64,000 bases of DNA, taken from contig OY743190.1 of NCBI GenBank assembly GCA_963555705.1, forward strand, positions 13,119,501 to 13,183,500, read 5' to 3'. Both the position numbers and the translations under genes were made by a program. The notes below the pieces were generated by a model that was given only the letters and a program-made list of their open reading frames with translations, had not been told where the DNA came from and did not search any database. This document shows positions 34,638 to 46,775 of the stretch, piece after piece (position 1 is the stretch's first letter; every line of letters begins with the position of its first letter). Origin of the DNA: Ligustrum vulgare (taxonomy: Eukaryota; Streptophyta; Magnoliopsida; Lamiales; Oleaceae).

Positions 34638-35579
34638 TTACTTTTTTGGCCACACATTCGAATTTTGTTTTACAAGTAGGTTGAATTATTAATGCAGTGA
34701 ATTTTAGTTAATCTTTTATTGTGCACTTTAGAAATTCAGAATAAACTTTATTTTTTTTAAAAACTCATTTTCAACCACACTACTTGAAATTATTGGTCTA
34801 AAACGAAGACTTCATATATTAGGGACTAAATACGCTAAACCTTTGTAGGTTACAAACTAAAAATGCCAAACATGTGGTTGATTCGATGGAAAATCTACCC
34901 TTCAAGTATAAATGGGTCAAGTTATAGCCTAACAATAATCCTGAGTCATTCTTCTTAAGGATTTTATTGGTATAATATTATTTTCCAAATTCAAATCTTA
35001 AACTATGATTTCAATTGTGCTTAAATGAATTTAAAGATGATATAATTAAATTGTAATGAAAGAGAAATTTGAGCGGAGTTATTCTTCCGCTATCAATTGG
35101 GCTTTGCAAATAAGATTAGCGTGAATTTCTTGATATCGATAAGATTTAAACATATTAGTAAGAAAATTAGTCAATTTATTTTACGGCATTTAGTCGAGCA
35201 TGTTGTGTGCATATTCAATACATACCACATCAGTGACATTAATCCAAGTAAAATAATCTGAAAATTTAAAACACTTTGTAAACCCTTATCAATAACAAGA
35301 ATTCATCTATAGAAAATCAACATTCACCAACTGAAGCTAAGAATAACTCCTTTCAAATATAATTTAGCTGATCATTATTAAATTAACCGAAATCAAAATC
35401 AAATAAACAATTACCATTCTAGGAAGTAAAATTCAAAATTTTAAAACTAAAAATTCTACAACCAAAATATATCTCAAATCCAACATAACATAAATAATCT
35501 CAAATTATATAAACTAATAATTAAAAAAAATTCAAAATCTTAGCAAGAATATGAAATTTGAACCAATCACCGAAACCCA

Positions 35580-36139
35580 AGGGCTGCTGCAGTGAGGTGA
35601 AGTGAGGAGGTTGCTGCTTTAGTCGGGTGCTGTTGTTGCTGGTGGTTGGAGCTACTGGAATGGAGAAAAGGTTGCCGCCTAGAGTTGGAGGCTAGGGACG
35701 AGTAGTTGAAGTATGAGGGAGGTGCGAGTCTGGTTCTGTGCTACTGCGTGGAAGGAGAGGTGGCTGCTTGTGTGGTGTCGGCTGGTGAGGCTGAGTTTTG
35801 TTGCAGTAACGTGAGAGAGAGAGAGTTGTTGTGTTGGTGGGAAGAGAGAGACGTGAGGCTGGTTGTGTGAGTGTGGTCGGTGGGAGTTGCAGTTGGGTAG
35901 TTCGGTAGAGAAGAAGTTTTAGGTTGCGGCTAGAAGTGGATGGAAGGAGGTTGCGGCTGGCTGAGAGGTTTCTGGTGTGTCCGTTGAAGAGGGAAGGAGT
36001 TGCGGCTGTTGAAGTTGATGAAGGAGGTGGGGTTGGCGGCTGGAAGTTCTGCTGGTGGAGGCTGGTTTCGGTGAAGGGAGATGAGAGAGAGGTTACTTGC
36101 GGCTGAGTTAGAGAAGATGGCTGAGTGTTGTGTGTGGTT

Positions 36140-36231
<92 letters not shown>

Positions 36232-36310
36232 GTGCCTCCAGGGTTGTGTGTGAAGTGGGCGGCTGCTGGTGGTTTTTGGCAGCTTCATCCAATTTTGGGC
36301 TTTTTCAGGT
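35580..36310. other. GC-richer low-complexity segment inside MULE-like element
   Basis: G-rich on the plus strand, with repeated GGTTGCGGCTGG-like words. The minus-strand open frame through it is Ser/Thr/Pro/Leu-rich and passes through the GA repeat as a Ser-Leu run, which argues against a real protein. It could be a captured 5' untranslated or promoter fragment. Confidence 0.45.
36141..36229. repeat. (GA)n microsatellite, about 89 bp
   Basis: Uninterrupted GA dinucleotide repeat. It creates long artefactual Ser-Leu or Arg-Glu open frames on both strands. Confidence 0.97.
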
Positions 36311-36726
36311 CCATTAAGCAAGGGATTTTCGGGTTGAAACTGTCCAAAATGTCACTGCAATCAAATAAATGAAATTAATAGCAAATAAAATCAATTTAGA
36401 CTTTAAGAATTAAAATGGAATCTTTTATAATTTTTGCTCTAAATAATATAATTCATATCCTAAAATCGCAATTTTTTATTCATTTACCTATCTAAAATAA
36501 GTAAAACTGGACAATAATCAGTGTTTAATATGTTAAGGATTATTATCGCAAGAAACTCAAAGGTTGGGACCAATCCATTTTAATGGTGGGAATTAACAGA
36601 CTCCAAACGCTGGTGACTGTTTTTGCAACGTTTGGTGATTTTGAGAGTGTAAATGTCAAAATTGAAACTGTTTTGGCAAGAAACGTAAAGGTTAATGACC
36701 ATTTTTGTTGTTTACCCTTTTGCAAA

Positions 36727-37238
36727 TTATGCCCTTATTTGGTTCTCTTTAATTTTTTTTACAGTACTCAATCTCAATCATTTATTAAAAGTCAAGCCCA
36801 CAATATTTGATTTTTCAACCAAATTTCATCCATCAATTCTCCAAAAAATCACAATTAATTTTTGAAAAACTATTTTTAAACAATACCAAACTAACTATAT
36901 ATAAAAACCTATATCAATTTACAATGTATTCTTTTGCGTAATCATTACAATTTACAAATCAATTTATAAACAACACATTTTCCAAACTACTTTTTAACCA
37001 CACACATTTTCATCATCCAATTTTCAATCACATATTTTACCTAAAATAATAATAATAATAATAATAAAAAATTGGCGGCTCATGGCCGCCGAATTAGTCC
37101 CTCCCCTGACCGCTCTGGTTTAAATCCCCTCCCCTCCTGTCCTCCCCTCTCTATGATCCCTTTGTAATTAAAAAAAATAGACATTGTTGATCAAAACCAA
37201 ATCACTAAGACCTAATCGTTCCTGTGAGTTAGTCCAAT
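36727..37238. other. AT-rich spacer
   Basis: No gene. It contains a short (AAT)n run near 37045-37065 and a pyrimidine-rich stretch near 37090-37160. Confidence 0.5.
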
Positions 37239-37268
37239 GAATCATGACTCAACTTTACTCATGGTAAC

Positions 37269-37946
37269 TGTTGACCACTAAATCTGGCTGGACCTTGGAT
37301 CAACACGTCTCAACTCCTCACTCTTGAACACGTGAATTTTCTGTGCACTAGGACACACAATTAGCTTGCAAAGGGGGCCGATGTGGCTCCTGTTTGCACT
37401 CTGATGCCTAAGACAGCATTCATTTCAAGCAAATATGAATTTGGTGTGGAAAATATAAGTGTGTATAAAAGATAAAAGGGAGTGAGATTTTATATATTTA
37501 GTTTCTAACCTTTTTCTTGGAGGCAAATGCGTTCTATTTATAGTTAAAATCATATCTTAAGATTGTGACACGTGTTAGACTTTACGCGTAGCTTCACCCT
37601 AGCCGCTGATTAGGTTAACCATTTAATTGGTCATAATCATTACATCCTACCATAGAGTTGCTGCTGCCATCATATCTATGGTAAAGTCTTGTCCTATCAA
37701 GCTGCAACTTGCAGCCAAGTCCAGTCCTACTAACACAATTGTCCAACTAAGCCTCTGTACCTAGTCGTATACCTCGGATGACATTACTTCAGAACAAGTA
37801 GTTCGGCTGGAAGAGGTTCAGTCCTTATACTGCCTCGGCATCACAATAACTTGCAAGTTGGTGGGTCCATCTGGTAACTATTGGGTCCCACGTGGGCTTC
37901 TGTGCATGACGTTTCAAGTTTTAATTTTGGGCGTGGCTGTAACACT
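37269..37946 (-). repeat. Tat-2 3' LTR
   Basis: 678 bp. Reads TGTTAC...GTCAACA on the minus strand. It has a TATA box (CTATAAATAG, 37534-37543). It differs from the 5' LTR at many positions, roughly one in ten by eye over the first 400 bases, so the insertion is old. Confidence 0.93.
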
Positions 37947-37956
37947 AGTCCCTCAG
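37947..37956 (-). other. Tat-2 polypurine tract
   Basis: GAGGGACTAG on the minus strand directly before the 3' LTR, identical to the Tat-1 tract. Confidence 0.85.
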
Positions 37957-38349
37957 TTGGATGGGTTCATTCATGGGTGTATCAAACTTGATATAGGCGA
38001 GCTGAACTGGGTGTGAGGTTATAGAGATGGTATAGTGGTTTTTCTCATGGGGTGGATCAAAGTCAAACGCATCCGGAGCTATCCTCCCCATGAATCTGAG
38101 GCTACCCTAGCATGGATCCTGTTGCAATGTTCCAAAATTCTGGGGTTCTTCATCCGACGACAAAAGTTCCTACGTGTGGCATTTGGACCCTTGAACTTGT
38201 CCCCTTTTTAATTCAAACGTTACCAACGCCCGCATGTCTTCTTGGGAAGCACCTTTACGACTAACAATTAATTAGCTTTAATTTCCAAGAAACGCTTTAC
38301 ATGAACGCGCCACACTGCGCGTTCCTGGAGTTACGATGTGACTTAGGCC

Positions 38350-39058
38350 GTGGTTGAGGAGGTTAAGCAGATCAAAACCAGTGTCTTTCCCAGGGATGTC
38401 ACCTTTGATCCTAGCATGTTCGACTCTCCCAGCTCTTCGCCTGCCAAACTTGCTTGGCTACGGAGCAGTTTTGGAACGAAGGCTGGTCTGCCTTTTCCTC
38501 TAGCGGTTCTCCTACCCGAGAATTGCTTGCGGCCAAAGTCATGAACGTTAGGGCCTTGGCTCTTATTGACGAGGTGGAATCCTCTGTGTTGGAGGTGCAG
38601 CGTGGAAAAAAGAATGCTGTGACTGCCCTTCGTCATGCTGACAACATGCTGAAGGAGATTAATGATCTCAAGGATCATCTATCCATAGCTCGTAAATCCT
38701 CCACGGATGACAGAGCTCTTGCAAAGCGCCTTCAAGAAGACAACGAGAAGCTAAGGCATGATCTTCATGCCTCTGAGGCTGATGTGAGGACCTTATACAA
38801 GAAGCTTGATGATTCCAATCATGCGCAATCTATCACTGCTGAAGCTCTAACGGAAGCCAACGTTGCAAAGGGAAAGCTAGCGGCTGAAGTGACAAAGGGA
38901 AAGCTAGCGGCCGATGTGAAGGAAGTTTTCCCTAACCTCGACTTATCCAAGATAGAAGCTCTTTATCCAGAGCCACAGGACGCTGAAGAGAGCGATCTTA
39001 TTGCCGACCCTCATGACTCAACTCAAGATACCATAGGCGATAGCTCTACCATAGATCT
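38350..39058 (+). pseudogene. Tat-2 antisense gene remnant (coiled-coil part)
   Basis: Homologous to the Tat-1 antisense protein encoded at 6744-7613 (shared block RALALIDEVESSV, then ADNMLKEINDLK). It is antisense to Tat-2 gag-pol. The frame shifts near 38450. The long coiled coil is shortened by an internal deletion near 38880-38930. The Transposase_28-like part and promoter seen in Tat-1 are absent, and the end is interrupted by the solo LTR at 39059. Confidence 0.78.
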
Positions 39059-40501
39059 TGTTCGCTCCGCAAGTGCACGGGTCGCGCAAGTAATATAGTG
39101 GACGTGAGTCCAAGTATCGATCCCAAAGAGATTGAGTAAATTGTATTTTAGATTACTATTCCTTAACCGGGACTAGAGATTTGATTGAGTTTGAAATTTT
39201 TTTTTTTTTTTTGAGAATTAAAATAAAGATTAAAGTAAAGAAACAAATAAAATTTGATTTAAACGAATGAAAACAAACGCGTTAGAATTATGAATCCATT
39301 TTAATCAAATCACCCATGTGTTTGACCAAATCATTTAAATACAATTTATGGGTTTTGAATATCCATGTTCCAAATGTTGTTAAAACTCCCTTTCGGACAA
39401 GCATTAACACCTATTCCTACGCACGACCTAACTATATTTCTATGTTGAATCCGAATGTTTAAGAAAGCATTAAAGATCAATGAACACTTTATAGGATAAC
39501 ACAAAGTATAGTGGTATATTTCTATCCCCTATCAGACTTTGTGGCAATTAAATAGCTTTTAATGAAATCCTACTCTTTTGAACATAGAAAATCATAAAGA
39601 CAATCATACAAAAGCTGGCATAACAATTGCATAATAATAAAAGCACTTCTTTAATTGCATCACACCTATAAACTGCATATATTAAATAATAAGTCATAAC
39701 ATGGAATCAATGATTAAAACTTCATCACAATCCTAACACAAGAAATCTAGCCTAAAAACATAGTTGAAAATTCACAAGAATAATGGATAGATGTCATCCT
39801 ATTCATCTCCTTGATCATTGTTCTTCAATATTGAATTTGGCCTTCAATGGATCCCCCAGCAATTGGACAGCGTTCTGGCATGAATTGAGAAAGCTGGGAA
39901 CCCCTAATTTCGTGCCCCAAGTCTGGTATATATAGATGTTCATGAGAATTAGGTTACTTGGGGAGAAAGAATGCTAATTTCCGCCCAAAAAGCCCAGCTG
40001 CGGCCCAATATCTCTACCGTGCGACCGCATGGTTCAAAAGTGCGCGACCGCACGACTCTGCAGGTTATCTTCAGTCGCTAAAAATTTAGGTCATGCGACC
40101 GCATGGCTATAACACCGTGCGACCGCACTATTCTGCAGAGAGATGCAATTTTCATCTTTTAAATGTACAAGTTGGTCCCTATATTTTAATATCACAGCCA
40201 GTCCTCCAACTTTCGATTGTTGCAATTTAGCCCCTAACTTCTGATTTCTTCCAAATTTGATTTCTTCTTCCAATTTTCAACAAATCGGCCATTTGATTAA
40301 CTGCATCAACTCTTGATTTGCACATTTTGACACTTTTAACATTCAATTGCTCGATTTTGGCTTCAATTTCATTGTTTTCTTGACTTTGGATTATTTATGA
40401 AATATAAACAAATACAAACAAAATAAATAGAAAATATTCTTGAACTAACAATAAAAATCCTACTTTTAGGATAGAAATAATTGTATAAAATACACTTATC
40501 A
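39059..40501 (-). repeat. Solo Athila-type LTR with perfect 5-bp TSD
   Basis: 1443 bp beginning TGTTCGCTCC and ending ACTTATCA on the plus strand, flanked by GATCT at 39054-39058 and 40502-40506. Its left end (CCGCAAGTGCACGGG, AAGTATCGATCCCA) matches the inner end of the Athila LTR at 20262. No internal sequence remains, so it probably arose by LTR-LTR recombination after inserting into Tat-2. It is a different family from 13636-21835. Confidence 0.9.
40016..40128. repeat. Four GC inverted repeats in the solo LTR
   Basis: Units are ACCGTGCG-AC-CGCATGGT (40016-40033, one G/T wobble), GTGCG-CGAC-CGCAC (40040-40053), CATGCG-AC-CGCATG (40092-40105) and GTGCG-AC-CGCAC (40117-40128). They are positional equivalents of the palindromes in the other Athila LTRs. 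Confidence 0.85.
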
Positions 40502-40506
40502 GATCT

Positions 40507-41193
40507 CCCTCCTCTCCCTTGATTTATAACTATTTTGTAACAACTTCATTTATATGAACATTGTATTCTAATTTTGGCCTCCAAATCCATTTTTGAATAT
40601 TTTAAATTATATGGCTTGCGGAATTTTAATTGTCATTATTGTATTTTTTCGTTATTGTATGTATGATTCGTATGATAGTCCCTCAGACCTAGGCAGTTTT
40701 GAGACATTCATGTTCACTGGCTAGGTCTGATTGACAAATGTTTGAATTTAATTACACCACAGTCCTTAGTATGTGTCACTTTATCAACGTGGCTTTTTTG
40801 AAAGCACTCCTACTTATTTTAAAGTAATTTCAATAAGAGATTGATCGCAGTACTCCCTTAATTAAAGAAGAAACCTATCATTTATCTTTTAAGAAAATAA
40901 AGTACCATGGACGTTGGTGGTTTGTTACCTTTGGTTGAGGAACACTGAGTGCTTCGCAGGTTTGTAGGAGTCCCTTGCGTGGAGTTTCTAAAAAGAATAA
41001 TCCAATAACTCACTGTTACTTGCGTGGCATAAGGAAAGATATATTTTACACAAGGCAAATGCATTAGTCTCTTTACCGAGGCACGTTAGAGATTTGCTTT
41101 GGTTTAAATCGACGATCCCAGTAAGTTTGTTTTGTGTGAATTTTTATAAGGAAGCCCTTCCTTATATAATTTTCATAGAGCTAGACAAGGATA
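40507..41193. other. Tat-2 internal spacer
   Basis: AT-rich sequence between the antisense gene remnant and the end of integrase, equivalent to 5737-6743 in Tat-1. No coding content is seen. Confidence 0.6.
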
Positions 41194-42305
41194 TTACAAA
41201 CTAAGGGAAATTCCCTTTACTAAAAAATAGTGACGAAGGTGATCGGTGTTCCAAGGATTGGGCAAGGGCACTCTAGATAGATCTTCTATCCTATAAGTCC
41301 CTGGTATCACCTCGACGGTGACTTTGTGAGGCCCCTCCCAATTAGGACCTAAAGTCCCTACTCCTGGTTCCTGGGTTGAAGGGAGAACCTTTTTGGGGAC
41401 CAGATCCCCAATTCTGAAGAATCGTTTCTTTACCTTCTTGTTGTAGTAGCGGGCTATCTTCTCTTGGTAGCAGGCCATCACAACTTGTGATTCATTTTGT
41501 TTTTTTAGGAGGAAATCTAAGTCTGTCCCTTGAGCTTCTTTGTTCATTGCTTCATCATAGTGAATTTGATGAGGGGAGGGCACTCCGATTTCAACTGGAC
41601 ATACTGCTTCGGATCCGTAAGCCAAAGAGAAATGTGTATTTCGTGTTGCGGTGTGAGAGGTAGTTCGAATCGCCCATATGACCAGGGGGAGTTCATCTAC
41701 CCAAGCACCCTTCTTTGATTCTAGCTTTCTTTCCAAAGTGTTTTTCATGGTTTTATTAACCGTTTCGACTCGCCCATTTGCTTGCGGGTGGTGGGGCGAT
41801 GCAAATAATTTGCAAATTCCCAGATCATCACATAATTAATCGACCCTTCTGTTCTTAAATTGCTTAACATTATCAATCACCAATGAGTGTGGTACTAGGA
41901 ACCTTTAGATGATGTTCTTCCAAATGAACTTGGAAGTGTTGGCCTCGGTGATCCTCTTCAAGGGCTCTGCTTCGACCTATTTAGTGAAGTAGTCTATCGT
42001 CGCAATTGCAAAGCAATTATTCCCATTACCTTGGGGCATGGGGCCAATGATGTGAATTCCCTACTTTGCAAAGGGTCAAGGGCTGGTCACCACCCTTAAT
42101 TCGTGGTGTGGTTGGTGTGGTATGGATGCATTCTATGACACTTGTTGCATTTTCTGGCGAAGTCTCTCGAATCCTTCCGCATAGTAGGCCAAAAATACCC
42201 CTATTTTAGGGCTTTCCGAGCTAATGATAGTGCTCCGGCATGATTTTCGAAAACGCCCTCATGAATTCCCATCATTATGTACTTGACTTCTGGTGGACTA
42301 ACGCA
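41194..42305 (-). pseudogene. Tat-2 integrase
   Basis: The last 184 codons (41748-41194) are open and include the end of the DDE core and the C-terminal domain (GPNWEGPHKV). The upstream catalytic core (41750-42300) is homologous to Tat-1 integrase but peppered with stops and frameshifts. Confidence 0.85.
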
Positions 42306-44498
42306 TCATAACAAAGGCTTAGTGTAACTTCGTTTATAGGGTAACCCATGGATGAGTATGAAGTTAGCTACATACCTTTGTAATTGTCGAGCTCCATCTG
42401 GATCATCCGGTAGGGTCTGATATTTTAAGTAAGCAAGAATAGGTGTCACCCAGGAACTCTCCTCCTCTATTGCACATACTTCCACCCCTGACTCAATAGA
42501 GGAGACTGGTAGATGTTCAATGGGTACCATGTTAAGGATTTCGACGTCCTTACTACTTGCCAGTTTGGACAAAGCGTCTGCATTTGAATTTTGGTATCTG
42601 GGAATGTGGCTCAACTCAAACTTCTCAAAATGAACTATCAGATCTTTTACTTTCTTCAGGTAAGCGTTCATGGCGGGCTCCTTGGCGACAAACTTCCCAT
42701 TAACTTGGCTCACTATGAGTTGGGAATCACTATTCGCTGTTAATGATTTGATTTCATAGTTATGGCTAGCTTTACTCCTGCTAGAAGTGCTTCATATTTC
42801 GCCACATTGTTTGAAGCTCCGAAACCGAAGCAAACTGCACTGTGTAGCTTGTAGCCGTCCGGGCTAATTAGTATCACGTCAGCGCCAGCCCTTCCTTCAG
42901 TAGATGATCCATCGACTAACAGTCTCCATTCTTGACGATATCTTGTATTTTCAAACATTTCTACCTCTGGCGGATGGGTGAACTCAACTATGAAGTCGGC
43001 TAATGCTTGACCCTTTACTGCTGTTTTGGGCACATAGGTTAGGTCATATTGGCTAATTTCTACGGCCCACTTCATTAATCTCCCAGACACGTCCGACTTC
43101 TGTAGTACTTGTCTCATGGGGAAATTCGTAAGCTCCCAGATGGAATGTGATTGAAAATAAGGGAGAAGTGTACTAGCAGCTGTGATAAGAGCTAAAGCGA
43201 GCTTCTCCATGTTAGGGTAGCGTGTTTTAGCATCTAGCAAAGCTTTCCTCACATAATACACTGATAGTTGATTCCCATCCTCATTACCAGGGCGGAGTTA
43301 ACAGCCTCTTTAGAGACGGCTAAATACAAGATCAGCGGTTCTCCGACCTTGAGTTTGGACAGTAATGGGGGTCGTCCTAGGAATTCCTTCAATTCTGTAA
43401 AGGCTTGTTCACATTTTGGTGTCTATTGGAATCTCCTTCCTCTTTCAAGACCTTGAAGAAAGGGAACATTTATCAGTAGATTTGGACAAAAATCTACTCA
43501 ATTTGGCGACTTGGCCAGTTAAGCTCTGCACTTCTTTGGGGCTTCGAGGTGAGTGCATATCGAGCAAGGCCTTTATTTTGTCTGGATTAGATTCAATTCC
43601 CCTGCTGTTCACCAGAAAATCAAGAAACTTTCCTGATGCTACCCCAAAGGCGCATTTTACTGGGTTGAGTTTCATCCGATATTTTCTCTATATATCAAAG
43701 GCTCCGATAAATGGTGGACATGATCTGAGGTGGCCATTTTTTTACCAGCATGTCATCCACGTATAATTCCATGGTGTTCCAAAGTTGCTTTGAAAACATT
43801 TGATTTACTAACATTTGGTAGGTAGTTCTCACGTTTTTTAATCTGAAGGGCATGGCCCTATAACAATAAAGTCTCCTGTCTGTGATAAAGGAGGTATGAT
43901 CTTCATTGGATCTATGCATGGGGATCTGGTTATATCCGGAGTATGCGTCCATAAAGCTTAACATTTCATGCCCTGTCGTGGAGTCAACTAGTTGATCAAT
44001 TCGGGGCAACGAAAAGCTATCATTCAGACATGCTTGATTTAAGTCCGAGAAGTCAATGCACACACGCAGCTTCCTGTTATGCTTAGGGACCAACACAGGG
44101 TTTGACACCCACTTCGGATAATGAGATTCCCTAGTGAAGCAATTTTTCAATAGCTTCGACACCTCCTCTTTCAAGACCTCATATTTCTCCGGACTCATCG
44201 ACCTCCTCTTCTGTCTATGTCTAGGGTGTCTTAGATCAAGTTGGAGCTTGTGGTAGGCTACCTGAGAATCGATTCCTACGATGTCATCATGTTTCCATGC
44301 AAATATGTCGAGGTTTTGGAGGAGAAAATCTTTCAACTGCCCTTTGAGTTCAATTGAGGAGTCCTGCCCAATTTGCAACTCCTTTATAGGGTCTGATGGG
44401 TCCAAGGAAAAGCATTCCAGCTTTTTATCCGGAGCGGTACAACAATTTGTACCAGTCATTCTGGGGTCTAAATCCACCAGATCTTCTTCTTCCGTCAT
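42306..44498 (-). pseudogene. Tat-2 reverse transcriptase and dual RNase H
   Basis: Fragments 43695-44498 (RT, ending at YVDDMLVK), 43445-43675 (RT thumb), 42740-43261 (RNase H and start of the second RNase H) and 42306-42713 (end of the second RNase H and integrase start) form one colinear but broken pol. Breaks are frameshifts and stops near 43685, 43440-43262 and 42714-42739. Homology with Tat-1 2390-4600 is clear throughout. Confidence 0.88.
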
Positions 44499-45604
44499 CG
44501 TGACATCTTCACCTATATTAGGTTCGGCAGCCTACTTTTTCGGGTTCGAGATAGCCTCGGCCATCGCTATATCGCTAATCATGTTGACAGTCGATCTTGG
44601 AATCTTTGGATAGCATGACCGTGACTCAATTTGTCTTCCCCTAACAGTTGTTATTCCGCTTGCTGTTGGGAACTTCATACAGATGTACTTCCTGTGAGTG
44701 ACAGCCCTAAGTCGATAAGTGCTGGTCTTCGAATTAAACCATGATAGGAAGATGTATTATCCATGATTAAAAATTCCATTGGCATCCTAGCAATGGTGGG
44801 TGTCTGTCTCACCTCGGTCATAAGGATTATAGATCCCCGGGGAACAATGCTATCCCCGGTAAAGCCGTATATGGGGTCCAGGACTGGAATAAGGGGGGGG
44901 GGTACTAAATCCCATCTTGTCATAGGTTACCCCATAAATTACATTTACCGAGGCTCCATCAACCACCATCATGCGGGACAAATCCAATTCTGGCCACCAC
45001 CATCCGAATCACTAGAGCATCATTATGTGGGAAATGCACCCCGATCGCGTCGTCCAGGGTAAATGTGATTGGATTTGTCCTTAAAGTCCCTGTGGGGGTG
45101 TGAATTTATGTGATAATTCACGTTGGCAGGCTCTTTGTCTTCCCTTATGTACTGCTTTAGGGAGTTGTTTGTGCTCCCGCCATGATGGGGCCCTCTAGAT
45201 ATGGTGTCGATCTCATGGACGGGTGGTTCATTTAGTGGATGAGGCAATTCCCTAACATTCTTATCATGTGATGGGAATTTGTTCCGATCTCGGCTTCGCT
45301 CTCTCTGGCTATTACCATTCCTTCCTCTCGGAGGATTCTTTCCGGGGTCCCTTTGATTAACTCGGTTGAATTTCTGATCGTTCGGCTTGTTTGGTCTACA
45401 TCTGTTCGAGGAAAAGTTGCCTCCCTTTCTTTCATGGGCCTTCTGATTGGCCAACATCTGAATCTCTCTGCACTCCTCTATCGCATGTCCGTAATATCTA
45501 TGATAGGCGCAGTATGAACCTGTCATTGGCTGCTTGCCACCTTGACTTCCACCTACTCCTTTTGGAGCGGTATTGGGATCCATGAGGGCGTTGTAGTCTC
45601 TCAA
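44499..45604 (-). pseudogene. Tat-2 zinc-knuckle region and protease, broken
   Basis: 45023-45604 contains the Cys/His cluster CAYHRYYGHAIEEC. 44675-44923 contains the protease end. The protease active-site segment falls between these two stretches, in sequence broken by frameshifts and a G/C-run near 44888-44895. Confidence 0.82.
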
Positions 45605-46775
45605 TTTCCTGCTTCAGACATCTCTCCAAAACATGCTAGTCATATTTAGGCCTCCTTTGAGGGTAGAGAACATTTTTGCCTCTGTGATGTTCTCACAACT
45701 ATGCATTTCTTCTGTGAATTTGGCTAGATAGCCTTTCAAAGACTCATCCCTTCCCTGCCTCAGATCTTAAAGGCGTTGTAGTGGGAGTTGGCATGGCCTA
45801 GAGGAAATGAAGCCGTTCTTAAAGGCCGTTTTCAAATCTCTCGAACTGAGGATGATACAAGGAGGGAGTTTTTTTTACTACCGTATTGCGCTTCCCTCAA
45901 GTGTTAAGGCGAAGGCTTTACACTTTAGCACAGGAGTGGCTCCGGTTATTTCCATACTGGCATGGTAGTTTAGAAATTGATCATTAAGGTCACCTCTTCT
46001 GGAGTATTTTGTTATCTCTGGTATTTCAAAATCAGGGGGTACAGGACACCTCCGAATGCCTTCTGTAAAAGGACTTATTTCCTCATCGTTGTCCAATTCA
46101 TATGACAGCGACTCGTTGTTTTCATCATAATCAAATTTTGTCGCACCATGGTATTGGCCATGGGGTTGCTGAGGTTGGCTGACCCTCCGAGGTGATAAAA
46201 CCTGGTCGTAATTAGGCCTTCGATAGTTCGGTAGACCCCCTTGGGTCTGGGAGTGAGCCTCTTCGGCTCTCCTCTCCCACCTATTTCTAGGCTCATGCGT
46301 CGGTGCGCTCCATTTAGCTATCCCCGTCTCATCCCTATTTCTAGGAACATGACCTCGCAAAAGAGCCTCTTCGGCCTTTCGTTCACGCATATTCCTGGGA
46401 AACTGTGTCGGATGTCGAGCTTGTTAAACCCTACTTTTCGCTTACCTTTGAATAGTCCCCTGATGCGGCTAAAGACACTTCCAGATCTTGAGGGGACAAC
46501 TTCTTCATGGTATTCCAGCGGTGGGTTGTGTTCCTCGGATCTGCATACACCGGGTCGCCTTTTCCGTAGGGAACAGAGTCCACCTCGGCGTACATTGACG
46601 GTTCATTATAATAATATGATGCAGTGCCTGCATCAGATGGTGAATAATGTGGCTGCGAGTAGTGCGGTGGTGCCATTAAATCACTCATTACATACCCCCT
46701 TGCTATGTAGGCGTTCATGACAGCAGTTTGCTCAATCTGTTGCTTTTGCATTTCCAAATTTGGGCAGCCATGCAT
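45605..46775 (-). pseudogene. Tat-2 gag
   Basis: 46431-46775 is the gag N-terminus (absent from the Tat-1 copy in this window). 45878-46390 is the Arg/Glu-rich region and capsid start (ALTLEGSAIR). The rest of the capsid domain (45605-45877) is frameshifted. Together with 45023-45604 it covers a complete but dead gag. Confidence 0.85.

Larger units (their letters stand above)
33004..36717. mobile_element. MULE-like non-autonomous element with 9-bp TSD
   Basis: Bounded by TTTTGCAAA at 32995-33003 and 36718-36726, a perfect 9-bp duplication as made by Mutator-like elements. Terminal inverted repeats of about 150 bp begin GGGTAAACAAC on both sides. Inside are a second pair of inverted arms (33229-33466 and 34717-34880), a complete PIF MITE (33775-34637), a GC-richer segment with a GA microsatellite (35580-36310), and no transposase. 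Confidence 0.82.

Noticed and set aside
35692..36372. Long open frames with Ser-Leu or Arg-Glu repeats on both strands
   Set aside because: They are translations of the (GA)n microsatellite and its low-complexity flanks. No domain and no splice or start context.
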